Shown here: positions 10,290 through 18,859 of the stretch, piece after piece
Layout: each line of letters begins with the position of its first letter
Numbering within the stretch: position 1 is the stretch's first letter
Assembly: GCA_038237745.1 (NCBI GenBank)
Contig: JBBRYJ010000010.1
Span: 72,557 to 136,556, forward strand
From: DASQEH01 sp038237745
GTDB taxonomy: Bacteria > Actinomycetota > Actinomycetes > Propionibacteriales > Nocardioidaceae
DNA: 64,000 nt
Direction: 5' to 3'
The notes under the pieces: model-generated
What the model was told of the DNA's origin: nothing
Seen by the model: only the letters and a program-made list of their open reading frames with translations
Database searches by the model: none
Position numbers and translations under genes: made by a program

Positions 10290-13200
10290 ATGAAGACCAC
10301 CTACCCGGCCGTACCGGCGCGGGTCGACCTGCCGACCCTGGAGCAGGAGATCCTCGCGCTCTGGCGAGAGCGGCGGACGTTCGAGCGCTCCCTCGAGGGC
10401 TCCGAGGACGCGCCGCGCTGGACCTTCTACGAGGGTCCACCCACCGCAAACGGCCGCCCCGGGGTCCACCACGTCGAGGCACGTGTGTTCAAGGACGTGT
10501 TTCCCCGCTTCAAGACGATGCAGGGCTACCACGTCGACCGCAAGGCGGGCTGGGACTGCCAGGGCCTGCACGTGGAGGTGGGCGTCGAGAAGGAGCTCGG
10601 CGTGTCCGGCAAGCAGCAGATCGAGGCCTTCGGGATCGCCGAGTTCAACGCCAGGTGTCGAGAGTCCGTCGAGCGGTCCACAGGCGAGTTCGAGGAGATG
10701 ACCGAGCGGATGGGCTACTGGGTCGATGTCGCGTCGGCCTACCGGACGATGGACAGCTCGTACATCGAGAGCGTCTGGTGGTCGCTGAAGCAGATCTACG
10801 ACTCGGGTCGGCTCTACCAGGCCCAGCGGGTTTCGCCGTACTGTCCCCGCTGCGAGACGGCACTGTCCGACCACGAGCTCGCGCAGGGCTACGAGACGGT
10901 TGTCGACCCGTCCGTCTTCGTCAAGTTCCCGCTGACCTCCGGACCGTACGCCGCCGAGGCGTCGCTGTTGGTATGGACGACGACGCCGTGGACGCTCGTC
11001 TCCAACACGGCCGTGGCCGTCAACCCCGAGGTGTCGTACGTAGTCGCCTCCAACGGCGACGAGACACTCGTCGTCGCGGCTGCGCTGTTCGACGCGGTCC
11101 TCGGCGACGGCTGGACGGTTCGCGACACCCTGCGGGGCTCCGAGCTCGACCGCTGGACCTACCAGCGCCCGCTCGACCTGGTCGACTTCCCGACGGGCGG
11201 CGACGCCGACGGCCGGGCCGTCGCCCACTTCGTCGTGCTCGCCGACTACGTCACGGTCGACGACGGGTCGGGGCTGGTGCACCAGTCCCCGGCCTTCGGC
11301 GAGGAGGACATGGCGGTAGCGAAGGAGTACGACCTTCCCGTCATCACGCCAGTTATGCCCGACGGCCACTTCGAGGCCGGGGTACGGCTGGTCGGCGGGC
11401 AGTTCTTCAAGCACGCAGACGCCGACCTTGTGCGCGAGCTCGAGTCTCGCGGCCTGCTCTTCCGCCACGTCGCCTACGAGCACTCGTACCCCCACTGCTG
11501 GCGCTGCCACACGCCCCTCATGTACTACGCCCTTCCGGCGTGGTACATCCGGACGACGGCCGTCAAGCAGCAGTTGCTGCGCGAGAACGAGGCCACCAAC
11601 TGGTTCCCCGAGACCATCAAGTGGGGCAGGTACGGCGACTGGCTCCGCAACAACGTCGACTGGTCCTTGTCGCGCACCCGCTACTGGGGGACTCCGCTCC
11701 CCATCTGGCGCTGCGCGGACGCCCACGAAGTCTGCGTAGGGTCGCTTGCCGAGCTCGGTGACCTCGCCGGAGAGGACCTGCTCGCACTCGACCCGCACCG
11801 ACCGTTCGTCGACGACGTGGTGCTCCGGTGCCCCACCTGCGGAGCGGAGGCCCGCCGCGTGCCGGAGGTGATCGACGCCTGGTACGACTCGGGCTCGATG
11901 CCATTCGCCCAGTGGGGCTACCCGCACGCTGACGGGTCGGTCGCGGCGTTCGACCGGGCGTTCCCGGCACAGTTCGTCTGCGAGGGGCTCGACCAGACCC
12001 GGGGCTGGTTCTACTCGCTCATGGCCGTCGGCACCCTCGTCTTCGACCGGTCCTCCTACCAGAACGTCGTGTGCCTGGGACTGCTTCTCGCCGAGGACGG
12101 ACGCAAGATGTCCAAGCACCTCGGAAACATCCTGCATCCCATGCCGCTCATGGACACGCACGGAGCAGACGCCGTCCGTTGGTTCATGGCCGCGTCGGGG
12201 TCGCCGTGGGCCGCGCGACGGGTCGGGGATGCGACTCTCCAGGAGATCGTCCGCAAGGTGCTCCTCACGTACTGGAACACCGTCGCGTTCCATGTGCTCT
12301 ATGCGAACGCGAACGGGTGGACGCCGGCCGACGACTCCCCTGCGGTCGGCGACCGACCAGTGCTGGACCGGTGGCTGGTCTCGGGACGCAACCGGCTCAC
12401 CCGCGACGTCACCGAGGCACTGGAGCGCTTCGACACCCAGCGGGCGGGACAGCTGCTGGCTGAGTTCATCGACAACGTGTCGAACTGGTACGTGCGACGG
12501 TCGCGTCGTCGTTTCTGGGACGGCGACCCGGCAGCTCTGGCGACGTTGGCCGAGACGCTCGACATCGTCACCCGGCTGATGGCTCCGCTCACGCCGTTCA
12601 TCACCGAGCGGGTCTGGCAGGACGTGGTATGCCCGGTCGACGCTTCCGCCCCGGACTCGGTACACCTCTCACGCTGGCCGTCCTACGACGAAGCGCTGAT
12701 CGACGAGGAGCTCGAGCGAGGCATGTCACTCACTCGCCGCCTCGTCGAGCTGGGCCGCGCGGCCCGCGCCGAGGCCAAGGTGAAGACCCGACAGCCGCTC
12801 AGCCGAGCACTGGTCGGCTCAGCCGCTCACGCCCAGCTCGGTGACGAGCTCAGAGCAGAGGTGGCGGCGGAGCTCAATGTCGAGTCGGTCGAGTCGTTCG
12901 CCTCCGCGGGTGACCTCGTCGACCACTCTGCGAAGGGTAACTTCCGCACGCTCGGCAAGCGGTTCGGCACGCAGACTCCGAGAATCGCGGCGGCCATCGC
13001 GGCAGACGACGCGACGCGGCTCGCGTCGGAGCTAGCGGCGACCGGATCGACCACTGTCGACGTCGGCGGGTCGGTCGAGCTGACGGCTGACGAGGTCGTC
13101 ATCTCCGAGCGGCCACGCGAAGGATGGTCGGTGGTCAACGAGCACGGGGAGACCGTCGCACTGGACCTCGACCTGACTCCGGCGCTGGTGCGCGCAGGCT

Positions 13201-13436
13201 TGGCCCGAGAGGTCATCCGGCTGGTGCAGGAGGCACGCAAGACCAGCGGCTTCGACGTGGCCGACCGGATCACCTTGGAGTGGAGCGCCGAGGGCGAGGT
13301 CGCGGCGGCGATGCGCGAGCACCGTGACCTGGTGGCCGGAGAGGTACTCGCCGTCGAGGTCCGGCATTCGTCACCTGCTGGAGACGACTGGACGTCCTCT
13401 GACCTCGGGCTGGCATTCGCCGTCACCCGAGCCTGA
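10290..13436 (+). CDS. ileS: Isoleucyl-tRNA synthetase, type 2 with GVHH signature
   Basis: The 1048-residue enzyme charges tRNA-Ile. The ATG at 10290 was chosen because homology starts there and the upstream open frame is the T-box leader. The class I HIGH motif is replaced by G58-V59-H60-H61 (10461-10472), a swap of the first and third positions; KMSKH is normal (DGRKMSKHLGN). The editing domain lies in the middle and an anticodon-binding and C-terminal region follows. Length and motifs place it with type-2 IleS enzymes; the GXHH form has been reported in the literature to give extreme mupirocin resistance with catalysis kept. Resistance here is inferred from the motif only. It is the only IleS in the window and the only plus-strand gene between 9 and 32 kb. 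Confidence 0.97.
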   Translation: MKTTYPAVPARVDLPTLEQEILALWRERRTFERSLEGSEDAPRWTFYEGPPTANGRPGVHHVEARVFKDVFPRFKTMQGYHVDRKAGWDCQGLHVEVGVEKELGVSGKQQIEAFGIAEFNARCRESVERSTGEFEEMTERMGYWVDVASAYRTMDSSYIESVWWSLKQIYDSGRLYQAQRVSPYCPRCETALSDHELAQGYETVVDPSVFVKFPLTSGPYAAEASLLVWTTTPWTLVSNTAVAVNPEVSYVVASNGDETLVVAAALFDAVLGDGWTVRDTLRGSELDRWTYQRPLDLVDFPTGGDADGRAVAHFVVLADYVTVDDGSGLVHQSPAFGEEDMAVAKEYDLPVITPVMPDGHFEAGVRLVGGQFFKHADADLVRELESRGLLFRHVAYEHSYPHCWRCHTPLMYYALPAWYIRTTAVKQQLLRENEATNWFPETIKWGRYGDWLRNNVDWSLSRTRYWGTPLPIWRCADAHEVCVGSLAELGDLAGEDLLALDPHRPFVDDVVLRCPTCGAEARRVPEVIDAWYDSGSMPFAQWGYPHADGSVAAFDRAFPAQFVCEGLDQTRGWFYSLMAVGTLVFDRSSYQNVVCLGLLLAEDGRKMSKHLGNILHPMPLMDTHGADAVRWFMAASGSPWAARRVGDATLQEIVRKVLLTYWNTVAFHVLYANANGWTPADDSPAVGDRPVLDRWLVSGRNRLTRDVTEALERFDTQRAGQLLAEFIDNVSNWYVRRSRRRFWDGDPAALATLAETLDIVTRLMAPLTPFITERVWQDVVCPVDASAPDSVHLSRWPSYDEALIDEELERGMSLTRRLVELGRAARAEAKVKTRQPLSRALVGSAAHAQLGDELRAEVAAELNVESVESFASAGDLVDHSAKGNFRTLGKRFGTQTPRIAAAIAADDATRLASELAATGSTTVDVGGSVELTADEVVISERPREGWSVVNEHGETVALDLDLTPALVRAGLAREVIRLVQEARKTSGFDVADRITLEWSAEGEVAAAMREHRDLVAGEVLAVEVRHSSPAGDDWTSSDLGLAFAVTRA

Positions 13437-13494
13437 CCGCCGGCGACCAGGGAGAGTGCTCACTCCTGCCAGAAGCGGCACGAGCGAGCTCGAC

Positions 13495-14199
13495 CTACTG
13501 CTGCGGCTCCTCGGCGAGGAGCTCGCGGAGGGCGGACGACGTACCGTCTTCGGAGCTTGAGGGCAAGGCAGCGTCGGTGCCGTCCGGGTCCCCGTCGAGG
13601 ACTCGCAGCTGGCTCTCGAAGTAGCCACGGAGCCGGCTGCGGTACTCACGCTCGAAGGCACGCAGGTCCTCGAGCTCGGTGGCCAGGCTGCCCTTGTCGC
13701 GCTCGAGGCTGCCCAGCAGCTGCTCCCTGCGCTGAGCCGTCTCGCGGTCGAGGCTCTCGGCGCGGCTCAGCGCCTCCTTCTCCAGGACCTCGGCCTTCTC
13801 CTTCGACTCCGACTCCAGACGCTCGGCCTTGACCGTTGCCTCGCCGACGATCTTGTCGGCATCTCCGTGCGCCTCGAAGACGAGCTGCTCGGCGTTCTGG
13901 GTGGCGATCTCCAGTAGCCGGGCCGCCGCGCTCGACGCCTCGGGAATGGTGCGGACGAGCGGCAGGGCGGTCTGCGCGGAGTCCTGCTGTGCAGACGTCT
14001 CCTCGACAGTCGAGGCGGTCGACGCGGTGGCCGACGGCGTCGTCACCTTCGACTGGAGCTCTTCGTTGTCCTGTTGAAGGCGGGTGAGCTCGACCTCGAC
14101 CTCGTCTAGGAACTGGTCGACCTCACCCATGTCGTAGCCCTCGCGGAGGCGGACGGGCGTGAAGGTCTTCTTACGCACATCCTCAGGCGTCAGCGTCAT
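13495..14199 (-). CDS. wag31: DivIVA/Wag31 polar growth and septum-site protein
   Basis: A 234-residue coiled-coil protein that marks curved membrane at poles and septa and, in actinobacteria, directs polar cell-wall growth. The conserved N-terminal membrane-targeting domain is clear: MTLTPEDVRKKTF and LREGYDMGEVDQFLDEVE (about 1-42). A Ser/Thr/Ala-rich linker (50-80) precedes a long coiled coil (about 90-200) that promotes oligomer formation. The ATG has a GAGGTGAG site. It is the last gene of the dcw run and converges on ileS with 58 bp between. Ser/Thr kinases phosphorylate the mycobacterial homologue in its linker; the Thr-rich linker here could serve similarly. Confidence 0.95.
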   Translation of the reverse strand: MTLTPEDVRKKTFTPVRLREGYDMGEVDQFLDEVEVELTRLQQDNEELQSKVTTPSATASTASTVEETSAQQDSAQTALPLVRTIPEASSAAARLLEIATQNAEQLVFEAHGDADKIVGEATVKAERLESESKEKAEVLEKEALSRAESLDRETAQRREQLLGSLERDKGSLATELEDLRAFEREYRSRLRGYFESQLRVLDGDPDGTDAALPSSSEDGTSSALRELLAEEPQQ

Positions 14200-14301
14200 T
14201 GGCTCACCTCATGGGTCCGAACTGGATGATGACTTGCGGGCTTACGCTACCCCGTCGGCGCGTCTCGGCACATTCCCACACAAGAAGGGGTGAAGTCTCC
14301 C

Positions 14302-14598
14302 CTACCTACTGAGAAGAAGTCTGCCGTTGGTGACCCGCAGGAGATAGCAGATCAGCAGCACGAAGAGAATCGACAAGTCGATGGTCGCGGAGCCCAGCCG
14401 AAGCGGAGGAACGAGGCGTCGGAAAGCCCTGATCGGAGGGTCGGTAGCGGAGTAGACGAGCTCGAGACCTATCAGGCTCGGTCCGCTGGGGCGCCAGGCA
14501 CGAGCGAAGACCTGGACCCAGTCGGCGACGATCCGGGCCCACAGGAACATGAGGTACGTCCAGAGCGCGAACTCGATGATGCTGCCGACAAGCTCCAC
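14302..14598 (-). CDS. YggT family membrane protein
   Basis: A 98-residue protein with two hydrophobic helices around residues 5-27 and 70-92, joined by a loop containing RAWRPSGPSLIGLELVY and TDPPIRAFRR, typical of the YggT family. In actinobacteria it is regularly found between sepF and divIVA, as here, which suggests a link to division or osmotic homeostasis, but its biochemical role is not known. It uses a GTG start. A short GGGG/CCCC hairpin overlaps its stop codon and might partly end transcription before wag31. Confidence 0.88.
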   Translation of the reverse strand: MELVGSIIEFALWTYLMFLWARIVADWVQVFARAWRPSGPSLIGLELVYSATDPPIRAFRRLVPPLRLGSATIDLSILFVLLICYLLRVTNGRLLLSR

Positions 14599-14637
14599 GA
14601 CGCTCAGCGTAATCGGCGCGCGAAGCGGCGCCGACCC

Positions 14638-15117
14638 TCAACTCTGATTGAAGAATCCGCCCTCAGCGATGCGCTGCTTGTCCTCGGCGGCGACGGAGAC
14701 GTTCGGCGGCGACAGCAAGAAGACCTTGCTCGTCACCCTCTCGATCGTGCCCCTCACACCGAACACCAGCCCCGCGGAGAAGTCGACCAGCCGCTTGGCG
14801 TCGCTATCGTCCATCTCCGACAGGTTCATGATGACGGGGATGCCCTCGCGGAAGTGCTCACCGATCGTGCGCGCCTCGTTATACGTGCGTGGGTGAAGCG
14901 TCGTGATCCGAGACAGCTCTGTCACCACCGGGGCCGACGGGCGGCGGCGTTCGGACAGCGATGCGACCGACGCGCCGTGCTCCTCGCGGACTGCCCTGAC
15001 CGGACGGTTGCCGCCCTCGGCGGCCGACGAGGAGGCCACGGACTCGTCGTCCTCGTAGGTGTCGCCGTCCTCGAGCAGGCCCAGATAGACCCCGACCTTG
15101 CGCATTCCGCCCGACAT
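14638..15117 (-). CDS. sepF: SepF, Z-ring membrane anchor
   Basis: SepF links FtsZ to the membrane and is essential where FtsA is missing, as in actinobacteria and in this cluster. The 159-residue protein opens with an amphipathic membrane-binding segment (MRKVGVYLGLLED), then an acidic, low-complexity linker (18-62), then the compact SepF core (about 65-150, including HPRTYNEAR, GIPVIMNLSEM and LVDFSAGLVFGV). The start at 15117 has GGGAGG about ten bases upstream. It follows yggS in the run, 97 bp away. Confidence 0.95.
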   Translation of the reverse strand: MSGGMRKVGVYLGLLEDGDTYEDDESVASSSAAEGGNRPVRAVREEHGASVASLSERRRPSAPVVTELSRITTLHPRTYNEARTIGEHFREGIPVIMNLSEMDDSDAKRLVDFSAGLVFGVRGTIERVTSKVFLLSPPNVSVAAEDKQRIAEGGFFNQS

Positions 15118-15214
15118 GGTCTCGATGCCTCCCGTTGTCTCGACGATGCTCTATCAGACAATGCTGTGGACCCGGTTGCGAGGCTCCCGAAGGGCTCTAG
15201 CACCGCAGGAGACA

Positions 15215-15922
15215 TTACCCGAGGGGGGGTCGCTGGCCGAGTACCGCGCTTCCGACACGCACGTGTGTCGCCCCGGCCCGCACCGCCTCCGACAGGTCAC
15301 CGCTCATGCCGGCGGAGATGGCCGTCGCCAGGGGGTGGTCGCGCTGGAGCAGCCGGCTCACGGCGCCCAGCCCCCGGTACGCCGTCTCGGCGTCGCCGTG
15401 CTGAGGCGCCACTCCCATGACGCCGCGAAGCCTCAACGCCACGGCCGAGTCGACCACGTCAGCGACCGCCGCGACGTCCGCGCCGGTCACGCCACCGCGA
15501 CCCGCTCGCTCGGGCCCGGCGTCGAGGTTGACCTGGACGAAACAGTCCACGACCCGAGAGCTCTCCCGAGCGGCTCCGTCCAGTCTGGCGGCCACCTTCA
15601 CCGAGCCCACCGAGTGGACGGCGTCTGCGTACGTCGCGATCCTCGCCGCCTTGTTCGACTGCACCTGCCCGATGAAGTGCCAGGTGAGGTCCAGATCGTC
15701 GAGCTCGGACGCCTTCTGCTCGGCCTCCTGGTGGCGATTCTCGCCTACGTCACGTACGCCGAGGTCGTACAAGACGCGGATGTCACTCGTCGGCCACGTC
15801 TTGGTGACGACGACGAGCACGATGTCAGCGGCCGACCGACCGCACTCGTCGGCCGCCACGGCGATCTGACTCCGGACACCGTCGAGCCGTTGCTCGAGCT
15901 CGCTGCGTCGCGGCTCAGCCAT
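15215..15922 (-). CDS. YggS family PLP-binding protein (pyridoxal phosphate homeostasis)
   Basis: A 235-residue single-domain alanine-racemase-fold protein that binds pyridoxal phosphate and affects vitamin B6 and amino-acid balance; no catalytic activity is firmly known. The PLP lysine is K41 in VVVTKTWP. Other family blocks are GENRHQEA, WHFIGQVQSNKA and MSGDLSEAVRAGATHVRVGSAVLG. I chose the ATG at 15922, overlapping the pgeF stop by eight bases, because the longer open frame upstream has no family similarity. The pair pgeF-yggS is the standard arrangement after ftsZ. Confidence 0.93.
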   Translation of the reverse strand: MAEPRRSELEQRLDGVRSQIAVAADECGRSAADIVLVVVTKTWPTSDIRVLYDLGVRDVGENRHQEAEQKASELDDLDLTWHFIGQVQSNKAARIATYADAVHSVGSVKVAARLDGAARESSRVVDCFVQVNLDAGPERAGRGGVTGADVAAVADVVDSAVALRLRGVMGVAPQHGDAETAYRGLGAVSRLLQRDHPLATAISAGMSGDLSEAVRAGATHVRVGSAVLGQRPPLG

Positions 15923-16652
15923 CTGTTGCTGCCCGGAGCACGACCAGTCCCGCAGACCGTCCGGACCGGTCGCCGTCGCGGCGATGAGAGTACAGATCGA
16001 GGGACTCACGCGTGCACCTGCTGCGGTCCGTCACGCGGCAGCCGGCTGCCTCGAGCTGCGCCGTCACGGCGGCACCGAGGTCGACAGAGGGCGTCCCCCA
16101 CGTGGTGCATCCGAATGCGGTGGGTGTCACTGCCGCGACCTCTGCGCGCATCGAGGCGGGGACCTCGTAGCAACCTCCGCATACGTGCGGCCCGACCCAG
16201 GCGTCGACCCGGTCCGCTCCGAGGTTGCGCATGCACTCCAGCGTCGACGTCACGACACCCTCGACGACTCCGCGGCGGCCGGCGTGCACTACCGCGGCGA
16301 CGCCGTTGTCTGCGTCCGCCATCACGACCGGTACGCAGTCGGCGACGCGCACACACAACGCCACTTTGGTCTCGCGGGTCACGAGTGCGTCACACGGCGG
16401 CGGGTCCGTCGTCGACGCTTGCACCACCGACACCTCACGGCCGTGCTGCTGCCGCATGACGACGACACGTCGTACGTCGAACGCCGTGGTGAGCAGCGCG
16501 AAGTTCGCCTCGACCTCGGCTGCACGCTCGGCTTCGCGGACTCCGAGGTCGAGCGAGTCGAACGGCGGCGCTGACACCCCTCCGAGACGGTCCGTGAAGG
16601 CAACGTCGACGACGCCGGCGTCTCCTCGGCGGCTGTCCAGGCTTGCGAACAC
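15915..16652 (-). CDS. pgeF: PgeF/YfiH multicopper-fold peptidoglycan editing factor
   Basis: A 245-residue protein of the YfiH (laccase-domain) family. In E. coli PgeF helps to keep L-serine out of the first stem-peptide position; other members have purine-nucleoside activities. The conserved metal-site residues are visible: H70 in RQQHGREV, C106 in RVADCVPV and H123 in VHAGRRGV. It uses a GTG start three bases after the ftsZ stop, so the two are probably co-translated. The gene name follows position in the dcw cluster and family; the exact substrate is not readable from the sequence. Confidence 0.88.
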   Translation of the reverse strand: MFASLDSRRGDAGVVDVAFTDRLGGVSAPPFDSLDLGVREAERAAEVEANFALLTTAFDVRRVVVMRQQHGREVSVVQASTTDPPPCDALVTRETKVALCVRVADCVPVVMADADNGVAAVVHAGRRGVVEGVVTSTLECMRNLGADRVDAWVGPHVCGGCYEVPASMRAEVAAVTPTAFGCTTWGTPSVDLGAAVTAQLEAAGCRVTDRSRCTRESLDLYSHRRDGDRSGRSAGLVVLRAATDG

Positions 16653-16655
16653 GGA

Positions 16656-17879
16656 CTACTTGAGGAAGTCCGGGACGTCCAGGTCCTCGTTGTCGTCGAA
16701 GGGGATCGCACGTGGCTGCCGTTGCTGCGGCGCCTGCTGTGCGTATGTGGGTTGTTGTTCGGCGACCCGCTGAGGTGGGCTGGCCGGCTGTCCCGCGCCG
16801 GCCGGCTGAGGCTGCTGTTGCGCCGCCGCGTGGGTGCCCTGCCCGCCGGGGACGGCGGCACGCTGAGGCTGTGAGGGCTGCTCGGCGGCGTCGCGGCGCA
16901 GGGCGGGCTGGCTCTGGTCGCGCCGCTTGGGCATTCCCCCGTCGAAGCCCGCCGCGATCACCGTCACCCGCACCTCGTCGCCGAGGGCGTCGTCGATCAC
17001 GGCCCCGAAGATGATGTTCGCCTCGGCGTGAGCGGCCTGCGACACCAGCGCCGCGGCTTCGTTGATCTCGAACAGGCCGAGGTCGGAGCCTCCGGAGATC
17101 GAGAGAAGCACACCGTGCGCACCGTCGATCGACGCCTCGAGCAGCGGGCTGGAGACCGCCATCTCGGCGGCGACGACCGCCCGGTCGTCGCCGTTGGCGC
17201 GGCCGATGCCCATCAGGGCCGACCCGGCGTTGGACATCACCGACTTCACGTCGGCGAAGTCCAGGTTGATCAGCCCTGGAGTCGTGATCAGGTCGGTGAT
17301 ACCCGAGACGCCTTGCAGCAGCACCTGGTCAGCCTGCTTGAAGGCGTCGAGGATGCTGACGCTTCGGTCGGAGATCGAGAGCAGCCGGTCGTTGGGGATG
17401 ACGATGAGGGTGTCGACCTCCTCGCGAAGGGCCGCGATGCCCTCCTCGGCCTGGTTGGCACGCCGGCGGCCCTCGAAGGCGAAGGGACGTGTCACCACCC
17501 CGATCGTGAGTGCACCGAGCGCGCGGGCGATTCGGGCGACGACCGGCGCTCCACCCGTACCCGTGCCCCCACCTTCCCCGGCGGTCACGAACACCATGTC
17601 GGAGCCCTTGATGACCTCTTCGATCTCCTCGGAATGGTCATCGGCCGCTCGGGCGCCCACATCGGGGTTGGCCCCCGCGCCCAGACCCCGCGTGAGTTCG
17701 CGGCCGATGTCGAGCTTGACGTCGGCGTCGCTCATCAGCAGGGCTTGGGCGTCGGTGTTGATGGCGATGAACTCGACGCCTCGAAGTCCGACCTCGATCA
17801 TCCGGTTCACGGCGTTGACGCCGCCGCCCCCGATACCCACGACCTTGATGACCGCCAGATAGTTCTGCGGTGCTGCCAC
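16656..17879 (-). CDS. ftsZ: Cell division protein FtsZ
   Basis: The tubulin-like GTPase that forms the Z ring. From the GTG at 17879, which has GAGAGG upstream, it has 407 residues. The first GTP-binding loop IGGGGVNAVNRM (about 15-27) and the tubulin signature GGGTGTGGAP (near 105) are intact. A Pro/Gln/Ala-rich linker covers about 315-395, and the protein ends in the actinobacterial tail DLDVPDFLK, the docking site for SepF and other partners. The upstream open frame to 18089 is leader DNA holding the ftsZ promoter. pgeF follows three bases after the stop. Confidence 0.97.
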   Translation of the reverse strand: MAAPQNYLAVIKVVGIGGGGVNAVNRMIEVGLRGVEFIAINTDAQALLMSDADVKLDIGRELTRGLGAGANPDVGARAADDHSEEIEEVIKGSDMVFVTAGEGGGTGTGGAPVVARIARALGALTIGVVTRPFAFEGRRRANQAEEGIAALREEVDTLIVIPNDRLLSISDRSVSILDAFKQADQVLLQGVSGITDLITTPGLINLDFADVKSVMSNAGSALMGIGRANGDDRAVVAAEMAVSSPLLEASIDGAHGVLLSISGGSDLGLFEINEAAALVSQAAHAEANIIFGAVIDDALGDEVRVTVIAAGFDGGMPKRRDQSQPALRRDAAEQPSQPQRAAVPGGQGTHAAAQQQPQPAGAGQPASPPQRVAEQQPTYAQQAPQQRQPRAIPFDDNEDLDVPDFLK

Positions 17880-17992
17880 GACGCTGCCTCTCGAGTGATG
17901 ACGGGGCGGCCGTCGACGACGACCCACCTGGACTAGTGCGGCGAGGCCCGGGGGCATCGCCGGAACAACCTGGGGAAGTACGAACCGCGACC

Positions 17993-18044
17993 AACTCTGA
18001 CCCTCGACTCGAGAGTTACAGTGATGTCCACGCCGTCGTGTCAC
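17993..18044 (-). promoter_or_regulatory. Probable ftsZ promoter with overlapping inverted repeat
   Basis: On the minus strand GTGACA (18039-18044) and TGTAAC (18015-18020) are 18 bp apart, giving a plausible promoter in the 257-bp gap before ftsZ. An imperfect inverted repeat, AACTCT (18012-18017) with AGAGTT (17993-17998), begins inside the -10 and covers the expected start site, so a regulator could bind there. Separate ftsZ promoters are usual in this group. Confidence 0.4.
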
Positions 18045-18136
18045 AAACCCTAGGACAACGCCGGCAGAACAAGCAACCGACACGCCCACCCGGGCCTCCG
18101 GGTCGCATCTGCTGGCCGCCGGTCAGGGTCGGTGGG

Positions 18137-18859
18137 TCAGCCTGAAGTGGTGGGGCGTTCGGGAACGCTCACGTCGTAGACGCGTGCCTTGCCCTGCAGT
18201 CGCAGCGCATCCAAGACCTCGACCTTACGGTCAGACTCTGAGGCACTTCCCCACATGACCTCGCTCCTGTCCTTGAGCCGCAGGGTGATGGAGTCCATCG
18301 ACTCGGCGCTGAGGCGCCTCGTGCTCGTGAGCAGAACGTGCGGTAGCGCGGCGACCACTCCTGCCGCCTCTCGGAGGGCGTCGTCGCCCGCTGACTTCTG
18401 CACCACGACGACAGGAAGTCCCTTCACCCGATGACCTGTCTCCCGGAAGATGACCCCCTGCTCGTCCATCACCGACCAGATGCCGTCGCGGTGGATGGCG
18501 GCCAGCGGCCGCCGCTCTGTGATGGCGATCGAGACGGTGTGCGGCCAGGTGCGGTGCACCGATACGGAGCGGACGGCGGGCAGCTGGGCGACCCGGTCGG
18601 ATATCTGGTCCAGGTCGAGTCGAACGAGCGGCGTGCCAGTGGGCACCCCGGCTGCGAGCTCGACGTCTCTCGCGCTGATCGTGGCCTGCCCGGTGACCGT
18701 GACATCCTGAGCAGCCAGCCAGGTCGAGAAGAACACGACCCATCCCGCGAAGCCGACCACACCGACGGCCAGGATCGCGACGGCGAGTGGCCGAAATCTC
18801 TTCCACCCGGCTCCCTCAGGCTGCCGTCCGAGCTCCGACACCGCGCGGTCGTCGTTCAT
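18137..18859 (-). CDS. ftsQ: Cell division protein FtsQ (POTRA domain)
   Basis: A 240-residue bitopic divisome protein that joins early and late division proteins and, with FtsL and FtsB-type partners, controls septal synthesis. A single membrane helix covers about 26-48, followed by a POTRA domain (TVTGQATISARDVELAAGV, about 53-120) and the beta domain. TWPHTVSIAITERRPLA is the conserved block at the POTRA/beta boundary. Its ATG overlaps the murC stop (ATGA). The 257 bp after its stop hold the ftsZ promoter. Confidence 0.93.
   Translation of the reverse strand: MNDDRAVSELGRQPEGAGWKRFRPLAVAILAVGVVGFAGWVVFFSTWLAAQDVTVTGQATISARDVELAAGVPTGTPLVRLDLDQISDRVAQLPAVRSVSVHRTWPHTVSIAITERRPLAAIHRDGIWSVMDEQGVIFRETGHRVKGLPVVVVQKSAGDDALREAAGVVAALPHVLLTSTRRLSAESMDSITLRLKDRSEVMWGSASESDRKVEVLDALRLQGKARVYDVSVPERPTTSG

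Noticed and set aside
10140..12665. Long minus-strand open frame antisense to ileS
   Set aside because: Shadow of ileS; composition is biased, there is no motif, and it runs through the T-box leader.
14285..14302. Terminator after yggT
   Set aside because: The stem is only about five base pairs and overlaps the stop codon; too weak to list as a feature.
17880..18089. N-terminal extension of FtsZ
   Set aside because: The extra 70 codons precede the conserved FtsZ start and contain the promoter signals.
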